Assembly (NCBI RefSeq): GCF_036014175.1
Contig: NZ_CP107917.1
Coordinates: 1,860,001-1,924,000, forward strand
Origin: Streptomyces sp. NBC_00443
GTDB lineage: Bacteria > Actinomycetota > Actinomycetes > Streptomycetales > Streptomycetaceae
DNA length: 64,000 nucleotides
Reading direction: 5' to 3'
A model generated the notes under the pieces. That model was not told the DNA's origin. It made no database searches and saw only the letters and a program-made list of their open reading frames with translations. This document shows positions 49,732 to 60,412 of the stretch, one piece after another. How positions within the stretch are numbered: position 1 is the stretch's first letter; the number at the start of each line of letters is the position of its first letter. The position numbers were made by a program, and so were the translations under genes.

Positions 49732-51048
49732 TCAACTACGAGGCTGCCAGTGCCCGTTCTGCCAGGCGAGCTCGCTCGGAGTGAGCGGATTCATAGCCGT
49801 CACGTCCCGCGGGACGATGGAGAATCCCTGCCAGTGGACCGGCATGGGCTGCTGGTCCTCGTCACGGGCGATGTGGTGGAAGCCCACATTCATCCAGACG
49901 ATCGGGTGGGTGAGGTTCTGACCACCGACCCACTTGTCGACGGACTTGGGATGGGTGTTGCCGCAGCCGGGGTTGTTCGTGGCGAACTTCTCGCACTTGT
50001 TGTACTCGGTGAAGTACATGTCGTGCTTGGTGAAGCTGCGGCCCGGGTACTTGGTGCTGGCGCCGGGGACGATCTCGTACGAGCGCGCGTGGCCGTCCTT
50101 GTTCTTGCCGGCCGCGCTGACCATGCGCCACCAGCGGTAGTTCTTGGCGTCGCCCGCGAGTTCCTTGGTGACCTTGGTGCGGGTGGTCTTGGTCTTCGGG
50201 GCGCGGTCACCGGCGGCGGGCGCGGTCACGGCCGAGTCGTACTGCTCGATCTTGCCCTTGGAGGAACCGTCCAGGCCGAAGTCGAGCCGCCAGAAGACGT
50301 TGTGGCTGTGGCTGGTGGCCTTGGCCCTGTCGCCCTTGCCTATCGGCCAGCCGCGGCCGTCGCCGGCGTCGTAGTCGTCGTACGACAGGCTGCCGGTGGC
50401 GCCGACGTTCATGGTGAGGGTGCCGTCGTCCTGGAAGCGCCACTCGGTCATGTACTCGTACCAGCCGACCTGGTTGACCGTGTAGACGAGCAGGTCCTTG
50501 CTCTGCGCCTGGTAGACCTTGTTGGCGCTGTCGCCCTGCATGCGGTAGGCGTGCCCACGCGCGCGGGTCGTCGTGCACAGGCCGTTGACGTTCGGGTGCT
50601 CCGGGTCCCAGGACTCGGGGACCTTGACGGACTTGATGGTGCCGCCGGGGCACTCGCTCGGCGCGAGGCTCATCAGGCCCTGGGCGAAGCCGAAGCCCGT
50701 CAGGTCGTCGTACTCGACGCTGCCGTCGTCGTACGGCACGTGGATCTGGCCGAGCCTGGCGTCGTTGAGGACCTTGATCGGCTTGGCCTCGCCCTTGGGC
50801 TGGTAGGAGATGTTCTCCAGGACGAGCCCGGCCTTGCCGTCGTAGCGCCAGCACATCCGCCAGGTCGTGCCGCCGGTGAGCTTCTGCTCGATGCGGTAGG
50901 CGGCACTGCAGTCGGCAGCCGGTGCCGGGGCGTTCTTCGGCTGGGCGGAGGCGGGTCCGGCGCCGGTCGTCGCGCCGGCGGCCAGTGCGGCCACGGACAG
51001 GCCCAGGGCCGCACCCTTGCGGGCACGGCTCATTCTGTTCACACGCAT
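49732..51048 (-). CDS. Secreted copper amine oxidase, catalytic domain only
   Basis: This 438-aa protein has a signal peptide (KGAALGLSVAALAAGATTG). The rest matches the C-terminal catalytic domain of copper amine oxidases, which oxidise primary amines to aldehyde, NH3 and H2O2. The topaquinone region reads WYEYMTEWRF (Tyr197), where the family has NYDYxFYW. Copper ligands are His247-x-His249 (HSHNVFWRLDF) and a third His at 391/392 (VGFHHIARDED...PMPVHWQGF). The N-terminal N2/N3 domains are missing but appear in the protein encoded just upstream. The Asn before the cofactor Tyr is Trp here. Confidence 0.78.
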   Translation of the reverse strand: MRVNRMSRARKGAALGLSVAALAAGATTGAGPASAQPKNAPAPAADCSAAYRIEQKLTGGTTWRMCWRYDGKAGLVLENISYQPKGEAKPIKVLNDARLGQIHVPYDDGSVEYDDLTGFGFAQGLMSLAPSECPGGTIKSVKVPESWDPEHPNVNGLCTTTRARGHAYRMQGDSANKVYQAQSKDLLVYTVNQVGWYEYMTEWRFQDDGTLTMNVGATGSLSYDDYDAGDGRGWPIGKGDRAKATSHSHNVFWRLDFGLDGSSKGKIEQYDSAVTAPAAGDRAPKTKTTRTKVTKELAGDAKNYRWWRMVSAAGKNKDGHARSYEIVPGASTKYPGRSFTKHDMYFTEYNKCEKFATNNPGCGNTHPKSVDKWVGGQNLTHPIVWMNVGFHHIARDEDQQPMPVHWQGFSIVPRDVTAMNPLTPSELAWQNGHWQPRS

Positions 51049-51133
51049 GAAGAAGTGACTCCCTTACAGGAGGTGCAAGTACGTGAGATGCACGCCTGCG
51101 GCGCGCGAGTTGGAAAACTGAACGGAGAGCGGT

Positions 51134-51961
51134 TCAGCCGATGTCGAGCTTGGCGACCTTGCGGGCGCTCAGGTCGATCACGAAGGAGCGGGCGTCGATC
51201 CAGGGCCCGTTCTTCACCTTCGGGAACAGCCGCACGCACCGGTGTTCGCCGCACTGGTCGAGCACGGCGGGCTGGGCGCCCGGAGCGGCCCGGTACACGG
51301 CGCCGTTGAGCAGCAACTGGTCCGGGGAGCCGAGTTCCTTGCCGGTGGCGTCCTTGTAGTCCGCCTTCATGCCCGCGCCCAGCGGGTCGGCGATCAGGAT
51401 CTTGGCGGCCTCGGTGTACTCGGCACGGCTCAGCGGCGGCTGGACACCGTGCTCGGTCGAGGTCTGCTCGACCTTTCCGGTGTCAAGGTTGACGGTCTTG
51501 GTGACGAGCGCGTCGGCCTTGTAGTCGTAGAACGAGACCTCGGCCCGGCGCGGCGCGTTCGCGCCGTCCAGCTCGTCGGCCTCCGGCTCGGCGAGGTCGA
51601 CGCCCAGGCGCTGCGGCCCGCGGTCGCCCTCGACGTTCTCACCGGCGCTGCGCAGCTGCGGGTTGACCGCGAGCTTTGCGGCCCGGTCCATCTCGTCGTC
51701 GGTCAGCGGGTCGTTGCCCGTGCCCTTGTCACCCTCGCTCGGGGCCCCCTCGACAACGCCCGGCGACACCGCGCCGGCGCCCTGCCCCTGCTCCTGCTCC
51801 TGGGCGGCCTGCTGGGCGGACTGACCGCTGTTGCTTCCTCCCGTTTCGTCGGCCCCCGCCGTCCCCGGCAGGGTGATCCCGACCATCACGGCCGTTCCCG
51901 CGACCGCGATGGCCGCACCTGCCACCACCTTGCCCAGATGGCGGTGCACTATCTTGCGCAC
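51134..51961 (-). CDS. Secreted protein resembling the N2/N3 domains of copper amine oxidase
   Basis: This 275-aa protein has a signal peptide (VVAGAAIAVAGTAVMVGITL), a Gln/Gly-rich linker (about 38-80), and then two stretches. The first (PLTDDEMDRAAKLAVNP) and second (AEVSFYDYKADALVTKTVNL, TGKVEQTSTEHGVQPPLSRA, EYTEAAKILIADP) follow the pattern of the N2 and N3 domains of copper amine oxidases. Those domains sit before the catalytic domain in the usual single chain. It is 85 bp upstream of the catalytic-domain gene on the same strand. GTG 51961 follows GGGGGAAG. The match is by pattern, not by search. Confidence 0.65.
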   Translation of the reverse strand: MRKIVHRHLGKVVAGAAIAVAGTAVMVGITLPGTAGADETGGSNSGQSAQQAAQEQEQGQGAGAVSPGVVEGAPSEGDKGTGNDPLTDDEMDRAAKLAVNPQLRSAGENVEGDRGPQRLGVDLAEPEADELDGANAPRRAEVSFYDYKADALVTKTVNLDTGKVEQTSTEHGVQPPLSRAEYTEAAKILIADPLGAGMKADYKDATGKELGSPDQLLLNGAVYRAAPGAQPAVLDQCGEHRCVRLFPKVKNGPWIDARSFVIDLSARKVAKLDIG

Positions 51962-52141
51962 ATCTTCCCCCTACTCCCCGTACGTTCCCGGGAGTACGTG
52001 TTGGCCCCACTGGTACGGCATAACGCGTATGCCTGGTCGACCGATAAGAGGGACGTAAGTCATAGGTGGTTCCATCACTTTTGGGGAGACTCGACGTCAA
52101 GGCGCCGACGACGGCGTGCCCGAGCTGAAAGAGTCGTGTCC

Positions 52142-54330
<2,189 letters not shown>

Positions 54331-54334
<4 letters not shown>

Positions 54335-55788
54335 AGCGACGCGGCGGTGCGTCCGGGGTACGACGCCGGGCGCACCGTCAGCGCGATCGTGCAGGCGAGC
54401 GCCGCGGCCACGCTCGCGGCGCCGAAGGCCGTCGCGGGGCCGTACGACTCGGCCAGCCGACCGGTGACGGCGAGCGCGAGTGCCTGCCCGCCGACCAGCG
54501 CGCTCGTCGCGAACGCCATCGCTTCGGAGAGCCGCGCGGGCGGCACCACGCGCTCGGTGAGCCCGAACACCGTGATGAGATGCGGGGCGTAGGCGACGCC
54601 GAGAACGGTGACGGTGACGTAGAGCGCGGGGAGCCCCTCCGTCCACAGCAGCGGGAGCGAGAGCAGGAACGCGGCTGCGGTGGCCGCCCGCCAGCGGACG
54701 GTGAGTCCGAGACGGGCGGGCACGGCGGCCATGGAGAGCCCGGCGACAGCGCTCATCACTCCCATGGCGGCGTAGACGAGGCCGGCCTGGTCCGGCTGTC
54801 CGAGTCGCTCGGTGAGGGCGGTGATGCCGGCTTGGCAGGCGCCGAACATGGCGCCCTGGAGAGCGAGGGCGGCTCGGAGGGCGTGGATGGATCGGGGGAT
54901 GGAGGGCGGCGGGACGGGGCCTTCGCCTCCTGCCGGCGACGTCGGGACGGGATCGGCTCCCCCTGGCGACGACATCGGGACGGGATCGGCTCCCCCTGGC
55001 GACGACATCGGGACGAGATCGTCTCCCCTTGAGGGAGCCCTCGGCACGGGACCGGCTCCCCCCGCCTGCGCCGTCTTGAGGGCATGGTTCCGCCCCGCAC
55101 GTATCCGGACGGAACCCGACCGTCGTTCCGCCGACGCGGCGACGGGCCGGGGCCGTGTCGCCACCGCAGTCCGGTGCAACGCGAAGCCGCTGCCGCACAA
55201 CGCCACCAACACCGCGGCGCCGCCCAGCGCGTAGCCCGGATGCGCAGTCACGGCCGCCAGGCCGACCAGGGCAGGCCCCAGCACGAAGGAGACCTCGTCC
55301 AGGGTGCTCTCGAAGGACAGCGCGGCGCCCACCGTCGAATCGCGCGCCCCCGCACGGCGGGCGAGAGCGACGAGACGGGCGCGCGCCATCGGCCCGATCT
55401 GCGGCACCGTCGCTCCGGCCGCCACCCCCACGGCGGCCAGCACCGCCGTCTGCAGCCCCGCGAGCGCACCCGCGACCAGCCCGGCGATCGCGACGGCGTT
55501 GGCGAGCGAGAAGGCGAGCACGACCGTCCGCTGCCCGTGCCGGTCGGCGAGCCGGCCGACCAGCGGACCGCAGGCGACCTGCCCGACGGCGAGCGCACCC
55601 CCGGTCAGTCCGGCGGCGGCCAGGGAGCCGCTCGTGCGCGCGACCAGCAGCACACTGCCGAACTGGATCGTGGCGGTCGGCAGTCGTGCCAGGAAGGACA
55701 TGACCGGCAGCAGCGGCCCGGTCAGGCCGATCACCTCGCGGTAGGCCGCGGATGTGCCGCGGCGTCCTGTCGTCCCCTTCGTTCCCAT
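54331..55788 (-). CDS. MFS transporter with a repeat-expanded central loop
   Basis: This 485-aa major-facilitator protein has two six-helix halves. The N-half carries the motif GPLVGRLADRHGQR. The cytoplasmic loop between helices 6 and 7 contains tandem 11-residue units (SSPGGADPVPM repeated) encoded by a 33-bp DNA repeat, an unusual insertion. Substrate unknown. ATG 55788 is set by a TAGCTT box 6 nt upstream. Confidence 0.82.
54935..55030. repeat. 33-bp tandem repeat inside the MFS gene
   Basis: Units at 54935-54964 (30 bp), 54965-54997 and 54998-55030 (33 bp each) share GGCGAC...TCGGGACG...CTCCCC. Degenerate copies flank both sides. All are multiples of 3, so the frame is kept. Confidence 0.85.
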
Positions 55789-55794
55789 CACTCG

Positions 55795-55800
55795 AAGCTA
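55795..55800 (-). promoter_or_regulatory. -10 box of leaderless MFS gene
   Basis: TAGCTT on the minus strand lies 6 nt before ATG 55788. Confidence 0.45.
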
Positions 55801-55869
55801 GGCACGCGCGTGGGCCCACGTGGAGGGGACGATGACACGAAGGGCGGCAGGGCGGGTACGTAGCTTTCC

Positions 55870-58254
55870 ATGACACCTGAGCGACCTGAACCGACGGTGC
55901 CGACCCTGCCGACCGCCACGTACCGGCTGCAACTGCAGTCCTCGTTCCCGTTCGAGGCCGCGGCGGCGGCCGTGCCGTACCTGGCCTCGCTCGGCGTCTC
56001 GCATCTGCATCTGTCCCCCGTCCTGGAGGCGGTCCCGGGGTCGGGGCACGGCTATGACGTCGTGGACCACGCGCGCGTGCGCGAGGAGCTGGGCGGCGAG
56101 GACGGACTGCGCGCACTGGCCCGCACGGCGCGCGAACACGGTCTGGGCCTGGTCGTGGACATCGTGCCGAACCACATGGCCATGGCCCCACGCCACAACC
56201 GCGCCCTGTGGGAGGTATTGCGCGAGGGCCCCAAATCGCCATACGCGCGATGGTTCGACATCGACTGGGAGGCCCAGGGCGGCAAGGTGCTGCTGCCGGT
56301 GCTCGGGGGGCCGCTGGGCGAAGAGCTCGGCCGTCTGGAGGTGGACGGCGACGTCCTGCGCTACTACGACCACGTGTTCCCGCTGCGCGAGGGCACCGGG
56401 CAACTGCCGCTGCCGCAGCTCCTGGACGCGCAGTGGTACCGGCCGGCGTGGTGGCGGCTGGCCCGTACGGAGCTCAACTACCGGCGGTTCTTCAGCATCT
56501 CGGAGCTGATCGGGGTGCGGGTCGAGGACCCGGAGGTGTTCGAGGCCACACACGCCAAGATCCTCCAGCTCCTGCACGAGGGCGTGATCGACGGGCTGCG
56601 CATCGACCACCCCGACGGCCTCGCCGACCCCGACGCGTATCTCCGGCGCCTCCACGAGGCGACCGGCGGGCGCTGGACGGTCGTGGAGAAGATCCTGTCG
56701 GACGGCGAGCACCTGCCTGCCTCCTGGCCCGTGGCCGGCACCACCGGCTACGACGCCCTGCGGCACCTCGACGGCCTCTTCACCGATCCTGCGGGATTCG
56801 GGGAACTCCTCGGCCAGTACCGGCGGTTCGCGGCCCCCCAGACGGACCGGGGCGGCGACTGGGAGGCGACGGTGCGGCGGGCGGCGTACAAGGTGCTCAC
56901 GCACGAGCTGGCCACGGAGATCGACCGGCTGACGCGGGTGGCGTCCCGCCTGTGCGCCACGTCGCCGGAGCCTGCGCTGCGCGACCGGGCCCCCTGGGCG
57001 CTGCGCACCGCTCTGCAGGAGCTCCTCGTCCGGCTGGACGTCTACCGGCCCTACGCCTCCGGGGACGCGGCCCGTGTGGTCACCGAGGAGGCCGCGGCCG
57101 AGGCCCGGCTCGCCTTCGTCGTGCCCGAGGAGGCCCGCGCGGTCGACGTCGTGCGCGAACTGGTGCTCGGGCGGGCCGGTGACGGACCGGACCACGCGGA
57201 GTTCCGGACACGGTTCGCGCAGACGGCGTCGGCGCTGCGGGCCAAGTCCGTGGAGGACACGGCGTTCTACCGCTATGTGCCGCTGCTCTCGGCGACCGAG
57301 GTGGGCGGGAACCCGGGGAGCCCCGCCGTATCGGCCGACGAGTTCCATGCCTACTGCGCGCGCGTGCAGCGCGACTGGCCCGTGACGGGGACGGTCGCGT
57401 CGACGCACGACACCAAGCGCAGTGCCGACGTACGGGCCTCGCTGGCCGTGCTCACCGAGTGCCCGGAGCACTGGGCGGACATCCTGGCCGAGGTGACCCG
57501 CGACGGCCAGGGCGTACCGGACGCGCAGCTGGCGTGGGCTGCCTGGCAGACGGTGTTCGGGCTGGGCGAGGCGGATGCGGACCGGGTTCAGGGGGCGCTG
57601 CTGAAGCACGTGCGGGAGGCCGGGCTGTTCACCAGCTGGACGGAGCAGGAACCGCCGTACGAGGAGGCGGTGGCGGCATTCGTGGCCACGGGGCCCTGCG
57701 GGGCGCCCGGCGAGCGGGTGGCCGCCTTCCGGAGCCGGATGGAGCCGCACATCCGGGCGAACCTGCTGGGGATGGCTCTGGCCCAGTTGACGATGCCGGG
57801 CGTGCCGGACGTCTATCAGGGCACGGAGGGCGAGTACCGGGCGCTGGTGGACCCGGACAACCGCCGGGGCGTGCGGTTCCCGCACCAGGACCCGGGTGAG
57901 AAGGGCGCTCTGACGACGGCCGCGCTACGGCTGCGCAGGCGGCGTCCCGACGTGTTCGGTGACTCGGCGTCGTACGTGCCCCTGACCGCCGAGGGCCCTG
58001 CCGCCGCGCACTGTGTGGCCTTCGAACGCTCCGGAGAGGTGGTCACCGCCGTGACGCGGCTGTCCCTGCGGCTGGCGCAGTCGGGTGGCTGGCGCGGCAC
58101 GGTGCTGGCGCTGCCGCCGGGGCGTTGGGCCGATGTGCTGGCTCCGGAGCGGGAGTTCACCGGGCACGCGCGCGTGGAGGAGCTCTTCGAGCGCGTCCCG
58201 GTCGCGTTGCTGGAGCGGGTCGGTGAGGGCGGTGAGGGGGCGGTCGAGCAGTAG
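55870..58254 (+). CDS. treY: Maltooligosyltrehalose synthase
   Basis: This 794-aa GH13_26 enzyme converts the reducing-end alpha-1,4 bond of maltooligosaccharides to an alpha,alpha-1,1 bond. Motifs: DIVPNHMA (about 98-105), nucleophile Asp246 (GLRIDHPDG), acid/base Glu273 (WTVVEKIL) and STHDTKRSAD. Length is typical. It works with TreZ, encoded 4.4 kb downstream. No Shine-Dalgarno precedes the ATG; TACGTA at 55857-55862 may be a poor -10 for a leaderless start. Confidence 0.93.
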   Translation: MTPERPEPTVPTLPTATYRLQLQSSFPFEAAAAAVPYLASLGVSHLHLSPVLEAVPGSGHGYDVVDHARVREELGGEDGLRALARTAREHGLGLVVDIVPNHMAMAPRHNRALWEVLREGPKSPYARWFDIDWEAQGGKVLLPVLGGPLGEELGRLEVDGDVLRYYDHVFPLREGTGQLPLPQLLDAQWYRPAWWRLARTELNYRRFFSISELIGVRVEDPEVFEATHAKILQLLHEGVIDGLRIDHPDGLADPDAYLRRLHEATGGRWTVVEKILSDGEHLPASWPVAGTTGYDALRHLDGLFTDPAGFGELLGQYRRFAAPQTDRGGDWEATVRRAAYKVLTHELATEIDRLTRVASRLCATSPEPALRDRAPWALRTALQELLVRLDVYRPYASGDAARVVTEEAAAEARLAFVVPEEARAVDVVRELVLGRAGDGPDHAEFRTRFAQTASALRAKSVEDTAFYRYVPLLSATEVGGNPGSPAVSADEFHAYCARVQRDWPVTGTVASTHDTKRSADVRASLAVLTECPEHWADILAEVTRDGQGVPDAQLAWAAWQTVFGLGEADADRVQGALLKHVREAGLFTSWTEQEPPYEEAVAAFVATGPCGAPGERVAAFRSRMEPHIRANLLGMALAQLTMPGVPDVYQGTEGEYRALVDPDNRRGVRFPHQDPGEKGALTTAALRLRRRRPDVFGDSASYVPLTAEGPAAAHCVAFERSGEVVTAVTRLSLRLAQSGGWRGTVLALPPGRWADVLAPEREFTGHARVEELFERVPVALLERVGEGGEGAVEQ

Positions 58255-58647
58255 GGGCGACCGTGGAGCGGCCGTAGAGCCGTTGGCCAAGGCGTCCGCC
58301 GAGAGCACGACCGTCGAGCGCGTACGAGGGCGCCCTGCGCCCTGCCATCGCGCCGGCGACCCGGCTCGGGCCCGCGTGCGCTCCCGGGGCTCGTGCACGC
58401 GGGCAGCGCGTGGTGACGAGCGCCGGCGCCCTCTGCGATCCGGCGCTCGTGGCGTCCGTTCATGCAGGTCGGCGGCGGGCTACCGGTGCGGAGTGCCCGG
58501 CCGGATCGATGTCGCACCTCCCCTGGCTCCCGCCGCCCCCATCCGCCGGGGTGAATGCAACTGGGCGCCCCCGGGCGCCTCCCCCGTGAAGTCCTTGACA
58601 CGTCAACGAGACCGTGGGGTACTGCGGATTGCGAAGGCTGGGCGGAC
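58255..58647 (+). promoter_or_regulatory. Intergenic region with promoter of the M14 peptidase gene
   Basis: TTGACA (58595-58600), a 19-bp spacer and TACTGC (58620-58625) form a plausible promoter. TTGAC-AC-GTCAA (58595-58606), a palindrome, overlaps the -35 and may be an operator. From 58255 to about 58590 I find no gene on either strand and no clear terminator. Confidence 0.4.
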
Positions 58648-59907
58648 ATGACGGGGGTGAGTCTCCTGCCGGAGCTGCGCTACCCCACGCTGACCGAGCT
58701 GGTCCTGTCCGCCCGCGCACTGGCCGCTCACCGACCGGGCCTGTGCACCCTGAGACAGGTGGGGTCCTCCCGCGCGGGCAGACCCCTCCACCTGCTGTCC
58801 ATCGGTCACGCCCGGCCCGCCGTCCTGGTGGTCGCAGGAGCGCACTCCAACGAACCGACCGGCGGGCCCACGCTCCTCGCGGTCGCCGAACGCGTCCTGC
58901 TCGAGCGGGAGTTGCGGAGCGACATCTCCTGGCACTTCCTGCTGTGCGCGGATCCCGACGGGGCCAGCCTGCACGTCACCCCGGCACCCCGCAGTCTGCT
59001 CGACTACCACCGCGGCTTCTTCCGGCCGGCGGCCTCGGAACAGCCGGAGTGGGCACCGGCCACGCTGCCTGCCGACCGGCTGCCGCCCGAGACACGCGCG
59101 TTGACCCGGGTCATCGACGAACTGCGGCCCTACCTTCAGGTGACCCTGCACGGCACCGATCTGGGCGGCAGCTGGGTGCAGTTGACGAAGGACGTACCCG
59201 GTCTCGCCGAGCCGTTCGCGAAGTCCGCGGCCCAGTTGCACATCCCGGTGGAGACGGGTGCCTCGGACGCGGCGGGCTGGCCCGCGTCCGGACCCGGGGT
59301 GCATGTGATGCCGGCGCCGGGCGCGGGCGCGGCCTATCCGAGCATGCCGGACGACGCGCGCAGCAGCACCTGGTACCACGTGCACCGCTACGGCGGCCTG
59401 ACGGCGGTCGTCGAGGTGCCGATGTGGGCGAGCGACCTGGTGGACGACCCGGCGCCGCATCCGGACCCGGCCGGGGCGATGCGGCGGCTGGCGGCACGGC
59501 TGCTGCGGGACGCGCTGGAGGTGGAGCGGGTGCTCGCCGAGGCCCTCCCCCGCCTGGACGGCGTCGACGGGCCCCTGCTGCGGGCCTCGAAGTGGGCGCT
59601 GGAGCTGGTGCCGGGGCTGGCCGCCGACTGGATGCGCACGCCGCCCGCCGACAACACCATGGCGTACGTCGGCAGCGTGGACGCCTTCGGTCGCCGGCTG
59701 CCCCTGCGGGCGGCGGCCATGCTGCTGCGCGTCCTCAGGGAGACCGACGACCGCGGGGCACAGCGCCTCGAACACCTGGTGGCGACCTGGAGCGACGCCT
59801 TCGCCGAGCGCTTCCGCGCCCGCTGGGTGCCCCTGGAGCACCAGGTCGAGCACCAGTCCCGCACGGTCGTCGCGGCGGCGCTGCACGCGCGCGACCGGCC
59901 GTCATGA
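58648..59907 (+). CDS. M14-family zinc carboxypeptidase (first of two paralogues)
   Basis: This 419-aa metallopeptidase of the M14 type has zinc ligands His and Glu in GAHSNEPTGG (HxxE) and a third His in VTLHGTD. The conserved ADPDGASLH and late QVEHQSRT also match the paralogue at 60409-61779. No signal peptide is seen. Its stop overlaps an ATG (ATGA) that opens a short repetitive frame; see the repeat entry. Confidence 0.78.
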   Translation: MTGVSLLPELRYPTLTELVLSARALAAHRPGLCTLRQVGSSRAGRPLHLLSIGHARPAVLVVAGAHSNEPTGGPTLLAVAERVLLERELRSDISWHFLLCADPDGASLHVTPAPRSLLDYHRGFFRPAASEQPEWAPATLPADRLPPETRALTRVIDELRPYLQVTLHGTDLGGSWVQLTKDVPGLAEPFAKSAAQLHIPVETGASDAAGWPASGPGVHVMPAPGAGAAYPSMPDDARSSTWYHVHRYGGLTAVVEVPMWASDLVDDPAPHPDPAGAMRRLAARLLRDALEVERVLAEALPRLDGVDGPLLRASKWALELVPGLAADWMRTPPADNTMAYVGSVDAFGRRLPLRAAAMLLRVLRETDDRGAQRLEHLVATWSDAFAERFRARWVPLEHQVEHQSRTVVAAALHARDRPS

Positions 59908-59962
59908 GCGACGCCGGCATGAGCCACGCAGGCATGAGCGGTGCCGACGTGAGCCGGGCCGA
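59903..59962. repeat. Tandem 15-bp repeat at the M14 stop codon
   Basis: Four head-to-tail degenerate units (CATGAGCGACGCCGG-like) begin inside the peptidase stop codon. Read as protein they give Met-Ser-x-Ala-Gly units in a 71-codon frame (59904-60119) that runs antisense into the inhibitor gene. It is probably not translated. Confidence 0.65.
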
Positions 59963-59992
59963 CCCGTGCGGTACGGCCGATGCCGCACCGCG

Positions 59993-60412
59993 TCAGGCGT
60001 CCAGCGCGAACACAGCGCCCGTCCGGGCACCCATCGCACACCCGTTGGCGAATGTCTCCCGGTACTCGACCGGACGTCCCTGCCACTCCCCGCGCGCGTG
60101 CACGGTCACCGGGGCGTAGATCATCGGGCAGAAGGAGTCCGCCGTCCGGAGCAGGCTGATGTCGCCGCCCGCCTTCTCGAGCTCCGCGCAGGCCTCCGCC
60201 GCCTTCCCGTGGCCCTGCGGCGGGTCGCACAGCAGCAGCGTGCCGCGCGGGTCACCGTGGCGGGCGTCGCCCCGGGTGACCGTCAGGAAGAGCCAGTTCT
60301 CCGAGTCCGATCCCTGGGCCGCCGCCTGCGCCGGGGTCGCGCCGAGGAGGAGCATGGCGGCCGCCGCCAGCAGGCCGCCCCGTACCGCTTTCGCCGTGAT
60401 TGATTGCGTCAT
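59993..60412 (-). CDS. Subtilisin-inhibitor-like (SSI family) secreted protease inhibitor
   Basis: This 139-aa precursor has a Sec signal (GGLLAAAAMLLLGATPAQA). The mature domain has four cysteines at 62, 75, 95 and 125, spaced as the two SSI disulfides. The reactive loop is CPMIYAPV, so P1-P1' is Met97-Ile98, close to the Met-Val of SSI itself and predicting inhibition of subtilisin-like proteases. Its ATG overlaps the stop of the upstream M14 peptidase gene (ATGA), so its translation is coupled to that peptidase. Confidence 0.9.
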   Translation of the reverse strand: MTQSITAKAVRGGLLAAAAMLLLGATPAQAAAQGSDSENWLFLTVTRGDARHGDPRGTLLLCDPPQGHGKAAEACAELEKAGGDISLLRTADSFCPMIYAPVTVHARGEWQGRPVEYRETFANGCAMGARTGAVFALDA

